Source: Omphiscola glabra
Taxonomy: Eukaryota > Mollusca > Gastropoda > Lymnaeidae
Length of the DNA: 64,000 nt
Assembly (NCBI GenBank): GCA_964017045.1
Contig: OZ024798.1
Coordinates: 9,259,793 to 9,323,792 of the forward strand
Reading direction: 5' to 3'
In this document: positions 10,356-22,796 of the stretch, piece by piece
How positions within the stretch are numbered: position 1 is the stretch's first letter
Layout: each line of letters begins with the position of its first letter
Notes under the pieces: model-generated
What the model saw: the letters and a program-made list of their open reading frames with translations, nothing else
Database searches by the model: none
What the model was told of the DNA's origin: nothing
Program-made: the position numbers and the translations under genes

Positions 10356-10895
10356 TGTTACAACTTCATATCTGTTACAGTGTTACAACTTCACTTCTGT
10401 TACTGTTTAATCCGTTGCTGTCTAGGGTTAACGAATATACTCTGTCAGACTAAGGTTCACAATAATGACCAACAACAGTGTCCAAAGTAAATTATGTGTT
10501 TATTACTATATACTAAACTATACACTTGTTACACAAATATATCTCGCAGTAAAACAGCATACTCAGGCAACAAGCCTTACAATGATTCTAACAAATCTAC
10601 TATCTCTATTACTACTCTCGACTCTACACTAACTCTAAGGATCTACTCTGGCTCTACTATTCCTGTCTCTACTACTGGCTCTGGCTCTAAATTGTCACCT
10701 ACCTCCTGGGTCTACCTCTTGTTAACTAACCCAACTACCCAGCTCACAGCACTTATCCCCTCCGTCTGTTCACCCCCACCCAGCTACACTAATTGCTCAA
10801 CACGAACCAATTTCACCTCTGACCCCACAATCTTGCCCTAACACAACATCTCACAGTCGCCATCCGCCAGACCAGAATTCATTAACGATCCAGGT
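10356..10895. other. Non-coding gap
   Basis: CT-rich segments such as CTCTACTACTGGCTCTGGCT near 10660. No domain in the 115-codon frame at 10494-10841. Confidence 0.45.
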
Positions 10896-11065
10896 CGTAA
10901 CAAACATCAACAACAACAGAAATAACAGCAACAACAGCAACAACAACAACAGCAACAACAACAACAGCAACAACAATAGCATCAACAGCAAAAGCAACAA
11001 CTTCAACAACAACAACAACACCAACAGCAGCAACAACAATAGCATCAACAACAAAAGCAACACTG
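10896..11065. repeat. CAACAACAG trinucleotide repeat
   Basis: Second AAC/AGC block, about 170 bp. Poly-Leu and poly-Val frames on the minus strand are artefacts. Confidence 0.95.
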
Positions 11066-11149
11066 TTAGGTGAAATATCCAAACTCCGCACTAATGGTCT
11101 GAATAACTTATTTACTTACTTATGCCTTTTACCCCGTCTGAAGCATAGG

Positions 11150-11465
11150 CAGTCTACAAGAATGGTCCATTCATCTCGGCCCTTTGCTTTCCTTTCCAGT
11201 TGCTTCCAAAAGTGTATCTCATACTCTGTTTGTCTGCCTCTAGCTCGCGTCTCCGTGGATTCTTAGACCTTCCTCTCTTTCTTTTCCCATGTGGATTCCA
11301 TGTTATAGATTGTCTGGTGATGTTATCTGGGGTTTTCGGAGAGTGTGTCCTATCCACCTTAATCTTTTCCTCACGATGTCTTCAGCAAAAGGCTCCGCAC
11401 CAATATGTCCTTTCCAGGAAGTCTTTGTTGGTGATGGCGTTTACATGGTTCTAGCATTCGACGAG
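11150..11465 (-). pseudogene. Non-LTR retrotransposon tail, RT C-terminal remnant
   Basis: The minus-strand translation gives NAITNKDFLER, then a stretch around the sequence cognate to the RxxRWxGHxLRK motif, then TPDNITRQSITWNPHGKRKR and RRELEADKQSMRYTFGS. This is the same C-terminal architecture as the remnant at 1036-1400, with a cleaner WNPHGKRKRG core. The frame is disrupted and the upstream RT domain is absent. Confidence 0.75.
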
Positions 11466-11670
11466 CCTATGTTTATGGCCTTTTATAAGTAGGGGGTCCT
11501 CGGCTTTGAGGCTTCCAATATAACCTGGCCTTGGCCGCAAGGCTTCAAAACTCTTTTTGGGGAAGAAGAACCTTGTCTATCAGGGCTGAAATTGGTTTTT
11601 TAAAAAAAAAATTTTTGTGGACCTTTTCTGTAGCAATTGTTTTTTACGGGTTAGGTAGCTAGCCTCACGC
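11466..11670. other. Short non-coding gap
   Basis: Nothing recognised. Confidence 0.4.
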
Positions 11671-11862
11671 CAAAGGCGTATTTAAGAGGGGGGAGAAAGG
11701 GGTCAGATGTCCCTGGGCGCCAGACTAGTTAGGGGCGCCAAAATGTTCTTTGATGTTATTTTATTGATGAAAATTATGGGTTTGAGAGTTGGAAAAAGAA
11801 AGGGAGGCGCTTTAAAAAGGAATCTTGTCCCCGGGGCGCCAAACACCCTAGTTACGCCTCTG
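11671..11862. mobile_element. hAT-type MITE, CAGAGGCG family, copy 1
   Basis: The 192-bp element runs from CAAAGGCGTATTTAAG to AGTTACGCCTCTG. It is flanked by perfect 8-bp duplications, CCTCACGC (11663-11670 and 11863-11870). The interior (GCGCCAAAATGT, then TTATTTTATTGATGAAAA) matches the copy at 15308-15480. Confidence 0.85.
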
Positions 11863-12044
11863 CCTCACGCCAAATCTCCTTGTTTTGCACCCGGGCTTGT
11901 GACCGGCAATGGTGGAGTTAGGGTCTGAATGTGATTATTTTTAGCTTTGTGGCAGTGGAGTTTATATATTGTTAGAGTCTTTGACGCCCCGTGGGGTTCT
12001 TGATTATTTTTCCGCCCTTTTCACGAAAAGTAAAAAATATACTG
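11863..12044. other. Short non-coding gap
   Basis: Nothing recognised apart from the flanking duplication. Confidence 0.4.
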
Positions 12045-12310
12045 AGTATATATTAATCATTAGCCATATATACATAGTCATATATACATATATACATATA
12101 GTCATATAGCCATATAGTCATATAGTCATATATATATATAGTCACATATACATATAGTCATATAAACATATAAACATAGTCATCTATACATATATACATA
12201 TAGTCATATATACATACAGTCACCTATTATTATAAACATATATTCATATATGTAAATAGTCACATATTCTTAAAGTCATCTACATAAAGTCATCTATACA
12301 TATAGTCGAG
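12045..12310. repeat. ATATAGTCATATATACAT low-complexity repeat
   Basis: Irregular units mixing TATAGTCA and TATACAT over about 260 bp. Confidence 0.85.
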
Positions 12311-14629
12311 GAAATTTTAACCCCAAAAATATTTCTAAAAGGGCCATACGAAACTTGGCTGACACAAATCTGAAAGAATGGGACTAAGGTCACAACGAAC
12401 CTTGTCCGTCTGTTCTTTTGCAGCATTATAACCTCCTTTGTCCCACACAGATCCCCCAGACAACCTTCAGACAGACTCACTGACCACCCAAATCAAACAC
12501 AGCTCAAAGCTGTCCAGCTCTCTGACTCTAGACTCAAGCCCTGCCAAAACCGGAAGCCATTCAACTTCAGCCAATTCATTTTTTTTATAAAAAAATTGAC
12601 CTCGTGACAATTTAGATTTGTTGATGTGACCAAAAAAAAAAAATGCAAAATAAAATTCCATTTATTTTAAAGAATAGCTTTAGTTTCAGAAAAATCTGGT
12701 CATTTTGCCATTTGATTCTTTATATTTAAATTCTCTCCAAGAGTTTACGAATCTTTAAAAAAAAACTGAACACGTTAAATATTTTTGTAATCGTACATCA
12801 CTTTTTAAAATTTTCTAATTTACTGCCTTTATAATTAATCTTTAGTACGAGACGAATAAACATATGAAAATAAAAGTTTAATTAATAAGCTTAGAAGAGT
12901 TTGTTGTTTGAAAACTAAACAAAACTTTGTATCCTCTGACCATGGCCTGGTTTAAATTTCCTCTTCTTTCCGGTATTTTTTCCCCTTCTTTCTTTCTTTT
13001 TTTTTTAAACAAAAGGCTACCTAAAAAGCTCCGGAGGAATGCGAACATTTTGAAAATATAAAATGACGTGATTTCTCATTCGCAGTCTTTTGTGTGTGTC
13101 ACAGAACGGGTTAATGATTTCGAACCCAAAAAATTGTATACCGAAAATCCAAGGACGATTTGTCCAGAGAGTAAATCAATTTCTGATAGCTGCGGATTTT
13201 CGGCGTGGAGATATTTCAATATAAATTCCTACTCGATCCTATGTCTCCCCCGTGTATTTAAAACGAATGAAAAAAGATAAGATAAGATAAGATATGATAA
13301 ATGCGATTCTTTTATTTATCCAAAAAAATGGAAATCTTTTTTTTTTATATTTTGTACAAATTTATTTTCAGCACATAAATACATAAATATTTTAAACCAC
13401 GACAACATTTTTACAATTATAATATTTAAGCACAAGACATCTAAAGTAATTTTACAGTATAGAAATCAGCTATAAATGATTTTTAGCTAAAAAACTACTT
13501 AATTGGTGATCCAATAGATTAGGTAGCCACGGGGGGAGCCCCCCTCTGGGGACCCCCCCCCTCCTCTCTTGTGGAAGACCTACACTGAAAACAAGACACC
13601 TTATAAAATCTAACACGCCCTTCAACTCGAAAATATAGCTCCTAATTTATAAAACCTGAAGTAAGATGGCCGTATTCGATCAGCGCCCTTGATACGTGCT
13701 TTAAAGTCACCCGGACTTCTTTGTGCAATAGATATTTTATTTAATAAAGGAAAACTCTGAAAACCTGGTCTTCAACTCACACCTGGCTTGGACAAAAGGG
13801 GGGGGGCAAATCTTCCCTGACCCCTTCGATATACTTTCTCAACACGACTCAACATTTTCACCCCCAGTTCCGAGACGTTCTTGCATAATTTTGACGCACC
13901 GTGTCTTCTCTCTGTAGTAAGGTGAATGCAGCTCTCTCCCGGGGCGGGTTGATTGTTTACACATTGATAACCCGTTACCCGTGTCATTAATACCACAGCC
14001 CCCCCCTCTCCCCCTTACCACAGACGACCCCCCCCCCCAAAGTCGGTTATCTTTGCGTGTGTGTATGCCCCATTGTTCTCATGACTTCGTGGGGGCTTTC
14101 TCACTGGCCCTGCGCACCTGATTAGATATTCCGTGAATCGCTCGTTCTCGCTTTCAGCCGGGGCTGATTAACGATTCTTAACTGTACCTTGTGTCTTGGG
14201 CGGACTAGGACAGGGGTTCTCATACCAAGCGTTTCGGTGCCAGGCTCCGGTCCGCCAAGGGGGTCAATTTTTTAAGTTTGAAAAAAAAAAAAAAGAAAAA
14301 AAAAAGGAACGATATGTATTTTTCGCCCTGATTTTTGTTGGCAATCTTTGCCGGTAGGTCTAATTGAAATATTTTGAGAAACCCCGTGATCGACTTGTAC
14401 ACGCGTTTGGCGTTCTAATGTTAGGCACTTACAAACTAGGCTACCGTCCTAACGTGGTATTGTCAGAGAGTGCTCTCATCTGTTCAACGAAAAATAAATT
14501 TTTATCTGCAATGTATTCTCCCATTTTATTTTTGACTTGGGGGGGGGGGGGGGTGTTTCTACTTCAAATTGATGTCAATTTTGCAAGGAGATGTTCCCAA
14601 TAACACACAGTTCTTTAAAAGATACACTA
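12311..14629. other. 2.3-kb non-coding gap
   Basis: No exon or element recognised. It contains a short AAGAT microsatellite near 13277, C and G homopolymers near 13550, 14030 and 14540, and an A-rich run near 14281. Open frames of 60 to 79 codons show no domain. Confidence 0.5.
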
Positions 14630-14835
14630 CTGCTCCTATCGCCACTGCTCCTATCGCCACTGCTCCTATACCACTGCTCCCATCCCCACTCCTCCCTTCT
14701 CCACTGCTCCCATCCCCACTGCTCCCATCCCCACTGCTCCCATCCCCACTGCTCCCATCCCCACTGCTCCTATCCCCACTGCTCCCATCCCCACTGCTAC
14801 CATCTCCAGTGCTCCTAACCCCACTGCTCCTATCT
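14630..14835. repeat. 15-bp minisatellite, about 13 copies
   Basis: Unit CCCCACTGCTCCCAT with variants. It gives frame-preserving Pro/Ser/Leu and His/Ser open frames that are not genes. Confidence 0.95.
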
Positions 14836-15130
14836 CCATGGTGTTTTTGTATCGATCATATTAGAAATAGCGTATTTGGTAGAGTAATGTTATTTCATTA
14901 CTAATAGACAGTCTTCGATTTTAATGGTAAACAAACTCGTCACCATGGTAACTTCTCTGATCGTGCTTTCGCCGAATCGCAAACACCTATGGCGAATCAA
15001 TCACAGTTTGAATACACCCCAGTCACTGTATGAATACACCCCAGGTCGCGGATTGTAAGCAATCACATTGATAGAGATATCCGAGGGTCTTGTCAATTAT
15101 CAATCCTAGAGGGATGATTGGTCTAGGTGG
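14836..15130. other. Non-coding gap
   Basis: Unique sequence with a short duplicated GAATACACCCCAG motif near 15010 and 15030. Confidence 0.45.
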
Positions 15131-15206
15131 GGAACACACACACACACACACACAGACACACACACACAGAAACACACACACACACAGACACACACACACA
15201 CACATA
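15131..15206. repeat. CA dinucleotide microsatellite
   Basis: (CA)n interrupted by AGA. Confidence 0.95.
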
Positions 15207-15307
15207 GACACGCGCGCCCCAAAAAGGATGAATGGGGTCGGGAGTTTAGGGGAAGGCCAGGCATCAATTCAGAATCCACTAATTGAAACATCTCCCTGTA
15301 TGGGGCG

Positions 15308-15480
15308 CAGAGGCGTAGCTAAAAGGGGGGGGGGCAGCAGACTAGTTAATGGCGCCAAAATGTGCTTTGATATTATTTTATTGATGAAAATAATGGGTTT
15401 GAGAGTTGAAATCAAAACGTCGGGGCTCTTTAAAAAATGAATCTTGTTCCCGGGCGCCAAACACTCTAGCTACGCCTCTG
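15308..15480. mobile_element. hAT-type MITE, CAGAGGCG family, copy 2
   Basis: Runs from CAGAGGCGTAGCTAAAAG to CTAGCTACGCCTCTG. The flanks ATGGGGCG and CTGGGGTG match at 6 of 8 positions. The interior is homologous to copy 1 at 11671-11862 in the same orientation. Confidence 0.8.
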
Positions 15481-15854
15481 CTGGGGTGGATGGATGGTGA
15501 TTAAGTCTTTCTCATTTCCCGGAGTTTTAACCTTGGTAAATATATAACTAGATGATGTAATGCTTGCTGCTAACGTCGGATATGAGCGTCTATCTCTCTA
15601 GAACTCTTGACACGTCACAGTCATACGTGTTTTGTTTTCGTTTTAAGACATCGCTAATTTTAGTTTCGAATAATTTCCAGAACTATTTACAAGCCAGTGT
15701 TACTGACAGCTTACACTTAGAGAGGTTAGTTTCGAATAAAAACAATGTCAAAAAAAATATGAATGTACTCAGGGAGGAGAAATCTTACTACAAATAGAAA
15801 CGGAAGAAACATGTACATGGGAGCTAACCGCACATTATGTCCCTTGGTTTAAAA
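15481..15854. other. Non-coding gap
   Basis: Unique sequence; the 77-codon frame at 15564-15797 has no recognisable domain. Confidence 0.45.
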
Positions 15855-16047
15855 CGGGCCTGCACAACTCAGAATGTAAGGCGGGCCGTAATACTTTGTG
15901 AAAAACTTGAGCGGGCCAAAAAGAAAATAGGACAGGGGGAAACGTTTTTAAGGAAATCATAAGAATATAGAATATTTCGTTACTTCGCCGGAAAGTGGGT
16001 GCTGGCGGGCCGCATGTGGCCCGCGGACCGAATGTTGTGCAGACCTG
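15855..16047. mobile_element. hAT-type MITE, GGTCTGCACAAC family
   Basis: The ends CGGGCCTGCACAACTC and GTTGTGCAGACCTG are inverted repeats. A second mirrored motif in the interior is GGCGGGCC near the left against GGCCGCATGTGGCCCGCG near the right. Flanking 8-mers GTTTAAAA and ATTAAAAA match at 6 of 8. Non-coding. Confidence 0.7.
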
Positions 16048-16079
16048 ATTAAAAAAAATAGTTTGAGTATTTTCTTCTT

Positions 16080-16545
16080 ATATTGTGTGCATGTTTCGGA
16101 TGTTGTTAAGCTGTGTGTATATTTCGGATGTTGTTATATTGTGTGTATGTTTCGGATGTTGTTATATTGTGTGTATGTTTCGGATGTTGTTATATTGTGT
16201 GTATGTTTCGGATGTTGTTATATTGTGTGTATGTTTCGGATGCTGTTATATTGTGTGTATGTTTCAAATGTTGTTATATTGTGTGTATGTTTCGGATGTT
16301 GTTATATTGTATGTATGTTTCGGATGTTGTTATATTGTGTGTATATTTCAAATGCTGTTATATTGTGTGTATGTTTCGGATGTTATTATAGTATGTGTAT
16401 GTTTCGGATGTTGTTATATTGTGTGTATGTTTCGGATGTTGTTATAGTATGTGTATGTTTTGGATGTTGTTATATTGTGTGTATGTTTCGGATTTTTTTA
16501 TATTGTGTGTATGTTTCGGATATCGTTATCTTGTGTGTATGTGTC
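16080..16545. repeat. 28-bp minisatellite, about 16 copies
   Basis: Unit begins TTCGGATGTTGTTATATT and continues into GTGTGTATG. Because 28 is not a multiple of three, all three forward frames stay open across it, giving three overlapping false proteins. Confidence 0.95.
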
Positions 16546-16674
16546 GTTTGTCCGTAACTCAATCCTTCCTTTAAGTTTGCCCCATCAGCCCCCACCCCTT
16601 AACATCTTCTATTTCAAACTTCCCCTCTTCCACCTCGAGATTCAAACCTCCCAAGGCTGTGTTACATAATACAA

Positions 16675-16810
16675 CCCCTGGCTACAACTCTAACACTGGC
16701 TACAACTCTAGCACTGGCTACAACTCTAGCACTGGATACAACTCTAGCACTGGCTACAACTCTAGCACTGGCTACAACTCTAGCACTGGCTACAACTCTA
16801 ACACTGGCCA
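16675..16810. repeat. 18-bp minisatellite, about 7 copies
   Basis: Unit GGCTACAACTCTAGCACT. Confidence 0.95.
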
Positions 16811-17069
16811 CCAAATAAAAAATCCCTTATAGACACGACGACACATCTAACTCGTGTCGTCCACAACCCCAAGGACCCTCTTGTCAACACGTTCGACGTG
16901 TCAGCGTGTGTGACAGTGACAACCCCTGGACAGACGTGACTTACGATCATATGGCAGCAGGTCAACGAGAACTTACCTGGGTACGCAGGTAAATTGAGGA
17001 GATTACAGGTAAACACGTGCGCCGGTGTGATAAAGTCTACCCCGAGGTGATTAGCTCTATTCCGTCCAG
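16811..17069. other. Short non-coding gap
   Basis: Unique GC-balanced sequence. No exon recognised. Confidence 0.4.
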
Positions 17070-17165
17070 TGACACGGCCTCCTCACGACACGGTCTCCTC
17101 ACGACTCGGCATCATCACGACACGGCCTCCTCACGACACGGCCTCCTCATGACACGGCCTCCTCA
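17070..17165. repeat. CTCCTCACGACACGG short tandem repeat
   Basis: About six imperfect 15- to 16-bp units. Confidence 0.8.
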
Positions 17166-17564
17166 AACTAATCCGTCTTTTATTTGCTCGTGGGCGGCGC
17201 TTACAGAAATTTCTTTTAAAAATAAAACTTTTGTGAGGGATTTGGGTGGGGGGCAAGGGGGGGGGGTTGGAATAACAAAAATGCATAATGAAAGTTTTTG
17301 CGCAAACAGGAAACTGTATACTATTTACCTACTGACAGTTCAATAAGTCCTAATTAATTATTAAGTTTACTAATAGTTGTATCGCCTTAGAAGTTGCTTA
17401 TAATAGTGGTTAGTGGTTTCAGGGGAGGGGTGTCACCCGACTCCCCCTTCACATGTTTAGGGCGGCCATGCTTAACCGAGACCTGTAAAATATAATGCTA
17501 GTCTAATTTAAACATACTTTCTGTATCAAAACTTGACTGATCCTGACACATGACTTAGAGCTTA
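17166..17564. other. Non-coding gap
   Basis: Nothing recognised. Confidence 0.45.
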
Positions 17565-17775
17565 CAGATTGCATGTAGACACCCGACTTAGAGATATGTG
17601 ATTGCATGTAGACACCCGACTTAGAGATATGTGATTGCATGTAGACACCCGACTTAGAGATGTGTGATTGCATGTAGACACCCGACTTAGAGATATGTGA
17701 TTGCATGTAGACACCCGACTTAGAGATATGTGACGGCAAGTAGACACATGACTTAGAGATATGTCTTGATAAGCA
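17565..17775. repeat. 33-bp minisatellite, about 6 copies
   Basis: Unit contains GCATGTAGACACCCGACTTA then GAGATATGTGATT. A unit length that is a multiple of three yields the false 11-residue-repeat proteins on the minus strand. Confidence 0.95.
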
Positions 17776-18467
17776 GACGCAGGGCTTAAGTTGACGAGAT
17801 GCACACGTCCATGACGCCCCCGGGGGCATGCAATTATTTTTTTACCTCCCACTCCACGAAAAAATAAGTTTATAGTTTTCCGAAAATGCCACTCTTCAAT
17901 AAACAGAGGTTAGGTTACGCCCGGAGCCGACTGCGCCAACCGGCCCCTTCTAACGCTAATATACTCGGCATAGGCGGCATAGAGAATAGAGGTACGGCTT
18001 ATACCTCATGGGGCACATATTTAGCATTTGTTTCCAGCGCCCTTTCTTCTTCTTCTTCCCTGATTTGCATAGCTTCCCGTACAGCCAATCCAAACAATTG
18101 ATTCATTGTCGTATTCTCCGTATGGTTTTCTCCTTTCAAGTTTAAAGCTCAAATTGACCGGATTGAAGAGGCTTAAAGGTCAAATTGACCGGATTAAAGA
18201 GATTTAATTTTCTTGTTTATTTTATCGTTGTTGTTATTTCTCTGCGTCAACGACTCTTGATGTTCGAACGGGTTGCGTCTTAGAAAAGGTTTGTTTGTTT
18301 CGTCTCTTTTATATAGAAGGCGAGGACGAGTTTTTAATTTAATTTTTTTTAAAATTCTGGTCCACTTAGCTTTTTATTTAAGAAGTCTACACCAGCGTTC
18401 CCTAATGGCGCGGGCCGGTGTCGGTCCGCGAGCCCGACGTTGCCGGTCCTCACAAGAATAGTCAAGA
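17776..18467. other. Non-coding gap
   Basis: A short duplicated segment, CAAATTGACCGGATT, occurs near 18150 and 18182. Nothing else recognised. Confidence 0.45.
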
Positions 18468-18840
18468 AACCAACCAACAAACCAACCAACAAACCAACCA
18501 ACAAACCAACCAACAAACCAACCAACAAACCAACCAACAAACCAACCAACAAACCAACCAACAAACCAACCAACAAACCAACCAACAAACCAACCAACAA
18601 ACCAACCAACAAACCAACCAACAAACCAACCAACAAACCAACTAACAAACCAACCAACAAACCAACCAACAAACCAACCAACAAACCAACCAACAAACCA
18701 ACCAACAAACCAACCAACAAACCAACCAACAAACCAACCAACAAACCAACCAACAAACCAACCAACAAACCAACCAACAAACTAAAAAACTAACAAACAA
18801 ACAAACCAACAAACAAACAACCAACAAGCAAACCAACAAA
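18468..18840. repeat. 12-bp AACCAACCAACA minisatellite
   Basis: About 26 near-perfect units, then a decayed edge of AACAAACAAACC. All frames are open on both strands; the QQTN, KPTN and LVGL proteins are artefacts. Confidence 0.95.
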
Positions 18841-19125
18841 CAAATCGACCCCCACCCCCGGGCGTTGAACGAAAAATCAGATCAAACGAAGCCAAACCGA
18901 TTCAATTTAAAAAAAAAAAAATTTGGCGGGACATGGCCATAACTAAACTGGCAGCCGAAAATAATGTTATTTATTTTAAAATTGTTTTTTTTTAAAAATA
19001 CGGTGAGGTCAAATATCGCACATTACGTTTACAATTGGACATTGCAATTGAATCCGTGTGACCGAAAAAGGAAAGCGTCTAGTTAGCTAGACTCTTCGAT
19101 TCCTTTGATTTAAAAAAAAAGTGTG
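18841..19125. other. Short non-coding gap
   Basis: AT-rich; nothing recognised. Confidence 0.4.
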
Positions 19126-19245
19126 TATTGACTTGTTTTCACTGTCACACACCAGCCGCCTTGAAGGGGGGACACACATCCCAACCTTGACTCACTGCGA
19201 CACATCAGCCACCTTGAAAGGGGGACACACATCTCAACCTTGACG
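19126..19245. repeat. About 55-bp tandem duplication
   Basis: Two copies containing AGCCGCCTTGAA or AGCCACCTTGAA, then GGGGGACACACATC and CAACCTTGAC. Confidence 0.85.
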
Positions 19246-19564
19246 CACTTTTCTGAAATGTAAAAGTTTTGTAAAGGACACATTATTTTGCATGTCATGA
19301 GACACACCATAATCTCATTACGCGAAGAAATCTTTTATAAAATAGGAGGGTTGGGGGTGGGAGTTTTATCCGTTTGAGAACCTAGTTTCTTGCTTTTTAA
19401 ACATATTTGTTAAGAGAATTTAGAACATGAAAAAAAGAAAAGAAACCTACTTGCTGCTAGAACTAAACGGTGTTAATAATTAATCGAGTTCCACCGAATC
19501 GGCTGATTACTGCGCGAAAATATTTTATGACATATGTCAACTAAAAGAATGATAATTAATGAAC
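19246..19564. other. Non-coding gap
   Basis: AT-rich; nothing recognised. Confidence 0.45.
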
Positions 19565-19795
19565 CTGGCACCGGTCCCTGGCGCAATGGGAATCGTGTCC
19601 ACCGGTCCCTGGTGCAATGGGAATCTTCTCCGCCGGTCCCTGGTGCAATGGGAATCTTCTCCGCCGGTCCCTGGCGCAATGGGAATCTTCTCCGCCGGTC
19701 CCTGGCGCAGTGGGAATCTTCTCCACCGGTCCCTGGTGCAATTGGAATCTTTTCCACTGGTCCCTGGTGCAAAGGGAAACTTGCCCAACAGTCCG
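19565..19795. repeat. 31-bp minisatellite, about 7 copies
   Basis: Unit contains CCGGTCCCTGGTGCAATGGG and then AATCTTCTCC. All frames stay open because 31 is not a multiple of three. Confidence 0.95.
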
Positions 19796-21329
19796 ACATA
19801 CTTAAAAGTTTAGAAAACGCTGGTCTACAGTCTACACGGTTGTTTGTGTCAAAGCATCAGCAAATGAGCACTGACTTTTATATTTAAAAAAAAAAATGAT
19901 GATAATTTTCACCTACGCTGGTGAGATTCGGCCACCGTATGTTGGTGGGGTCCGGGACGAGATTATCCGTGAGGGCAAAAGTTGGGAATCTTGCGCAGGA
20001 CGCACCTCTAGGGATCTAAGACTTAAGATTCTTTTATTCATCGTGGTCGTCTGTTAAAACAAACAGTGCTGCTTTAAAATCACCATGACATGGACTCCTC
20101 CACCTGTTGTCTGTGTCCAGGAGTCTGGTTAGATTTTGTCACCCTGTGTTTTTCTAATTTAGTTCTCATTTGACGTCAGACCAGTGTTTCCATAGGCATA
20201 CTCCTCACCACAACCGAGCATTAGGACACAGCGAAAGGTACATAGGGACAACCGTGCAACTGTAATGCACTGATTTTTCAGCTTGACACCCCCGCCCCCC
20301 TTTTTTCGCACCCCACCACCCCCCGCTTTTTTTCCCCACACCCCGTGCCCTGTCCAACTACAAGACAAAGTACAAAGACCGATCTCGACAGTCACAATGA
20401 AGTCATGCCACCATCTCCCATCATGACACCATCGTGACACGATTATGTGAACAGCCAGTCCCTAAATATCACGTGACTATAGTCGAAAATGTTTATAGGT
20501 AACATACCCCGTGACCATGTAAGGGTGAACAAACCTGCCTCGATTACAATGTGGGGACCACTGGGGTCACGTATGGCGTTACCATCCCTACTCACCCACT
20601 CCCACCCAACCCCCTAACCGCCCCCCTCATGTAGCACATTCCATTAATTGACATCGTAAAAACAAGGCAACCCTTCAATCCCTCTCCCTCTCCCCCCCCC
20701 CACTCCCACCAACATGTGTATAATCTGCGTCCCTAGGCAACGAGGTAAACAAAGCGGGGACCACCCTAACCACCACAACTATAGCTGTAGTCACATCTCC
20801 CGTCCAACGTTAATTAACTCCCTTGCCTTAATTAAAGAGTCTCCCACTCGCCCCCCCCCCCCCGACTTTTCATTCTGTACACCTTGGTTACAATTGAAAG
20901 CCTCGAGACCAAATCGTCTAATCGCACTGTTAAATTTTTCAGTCATTCACCCTGAAATAACGTTAATGGTCACGTTATCTCGCGAAGTTTCTGACTTAGA
21001 CGCTGCTCTAGTGAGATGTAGGACTTCATAGGGGGGACAGTGAACACCGATTCTTGGCTGGATTACTGATGAATTTATCTTGAGAGGAGAACAAAATCTG
21101 ACGGATGTTGATGAGGTAGGATATAAATATATATATATATACGACATATAAACGTGACAATATTTTAGGCTTATTTTGCGTATAAATTTACTTCTAACTG
21201 TGCTCATTCTAAGCATTCTGTCGTGTTAAATAGCGCTGATCTATCGAAGCCAATGTTTGAAATGTTCAATTTAAATATTAAAACGTAATTTTAATTATTA
21301 TAATTATTAGGTCTGCTATAATAATACTA
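19796..21329. other. 1.5-kb non-coding gap
   Basis: No exon or element recognised. C homopolymers lie near 20690 and 20850, with a short TA run near 21130. Confidence 0.5.
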
Positions 21330-21377
21330 ATAATGTAATAATACGATAATAATAATAACAGTAATGATAATGATAAC

Positions 21378-21411
<34 letters not shown>

Positions 21412-21560
21412 TAATGATAATAATAATAATAATAATATAATGATAATAATAATAATAATAATAATATAATAATAATAATAATAATGATAATAATGATAAT
21501 GATAATAATAATACTAATAATAATAATCATCATCATAATTATTACTATTATTATTTATTT
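21330..21560. repeat. AAT/GAT trinucleotide repeat
   Basis: (AATAATAAT)n with ATGAT interruptions, about 230 bp. Confidence 0.95.
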
Positions 21561-22796
21561 TTTTAAAATGTAATTGATTATTTATTTATTTTTGGGTTGG
21601 GACAAGTTGGCGTCAAATTAAAAGAAGATTATTATGTTAATGTTACATATTATGGGTGGCCCACATTGCAAACACTACGACTTATAGGGTGCAGAGTTGA
21701 AGTTGTGTGTGTATTTTAAATTTGACAAATCCCTTAACGATTTTAGATATACACACCAAACACACACATACACAAAAACACACGCATACATACACACACA
21801 TAGTAAATCCCCAAAAGGGTGGTGTTACACTTCCGCGACACAAAAGAAAGAAAAATCACTACGCTGTATCGCGAGAGGTCCTTTTGACAACATGCCATTG
21901 TGCGAAAAAACACCTGTTAAAAAAAAAAAAAACACTGCCGTGTCGGATGATCGAAACCGAAATACACACATTTATTTTGTCTCAAAGATGTAGAAAACTA
22001 TACGCCACCAAACACCCAAAAAAAACGGCCACTTTAATCAAATCCGGTTAAAAGGTTTATTATTTTTTTTCATCAAGAAAGCATTTAATATGTATTAACG
22101 TCAGGTCGTCGCCCGCTTCTTTCAGCTCTGAAACTTGAGTATGCCAACATGGATTGTCTGCTCTGTTGACTGGGGGCCGGGGGCCGGGGGCCGGCTGGTC
22201 TTTCCTCCGTGTTTGTCCGACCAGCCGGCAAATGTTGTTTTTTAAGCTGCTCGGACTTTTTTTTTCAGCGGGGCGGCGATCAGCTGGGAAAACCATATTA
22301 AATATTGATGGTTTAGAATATCAGACCAGGGATATTGAAAAAAGAGGCTGAGCTGTCGCCGGGTCGCCGCGACATTGGGCGTGGTCGCGCTGCGTCATCG
22401 GTAAACTTGGCCATACCTTCCCTGCGTCGCCACTTCTCCCACCAAACCGTATGGATTTTTCTTTGGAGATAGGAGGGGTGGTAACCAGGTAATAGCCTTT
22501 GGCCAACAACATTTTAATGGTGTCAGAAAAATCATTGCAATATGAAAATATAAAGCGAATAAATCCAGCGATAATAAAAATAACGATTAGTAATAATGAA
22601 ACAACTCATAAAACCACAGTTGTCAAATAAATCCTTTATAAAATGAAAGATCGAGCCAGGATTGATGGGGCGGAAAAAAATCGATAAAATGTGTTGTCAT
22701 CGGGAACGAGTCTATGTGCCAAGTTTCAGCTCGATAGGTTGACGGAAAGTGGGTCAATTAGCCGTCCGAAGATTTTGCCAGCCAGCAACCAAAAAA
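21561..22796. other. 1.2-kb non-coding gap
   Basis: A short CACACA-rich patch lies near 21760. Around 22166 there is a GGGGGCCGG triplication that mirrors CCGGCTGG/CCAGCCGG. No exon or element recognised. Confidence 0.45.

Noticed and set aside
16080..16545. Evenly spaced 28-bp repeats resembling a CRISPR array
   Set aside because: The copies are head to tail with no unique spacers, and the DNA is animal. It is a minisatellite.
18349..18793. QQTN-rich prion-like and LVGL membrane-like proteins
   Set aside because: Both come from a 12-bp AACCAACCAACA repeat that is open in every frame.
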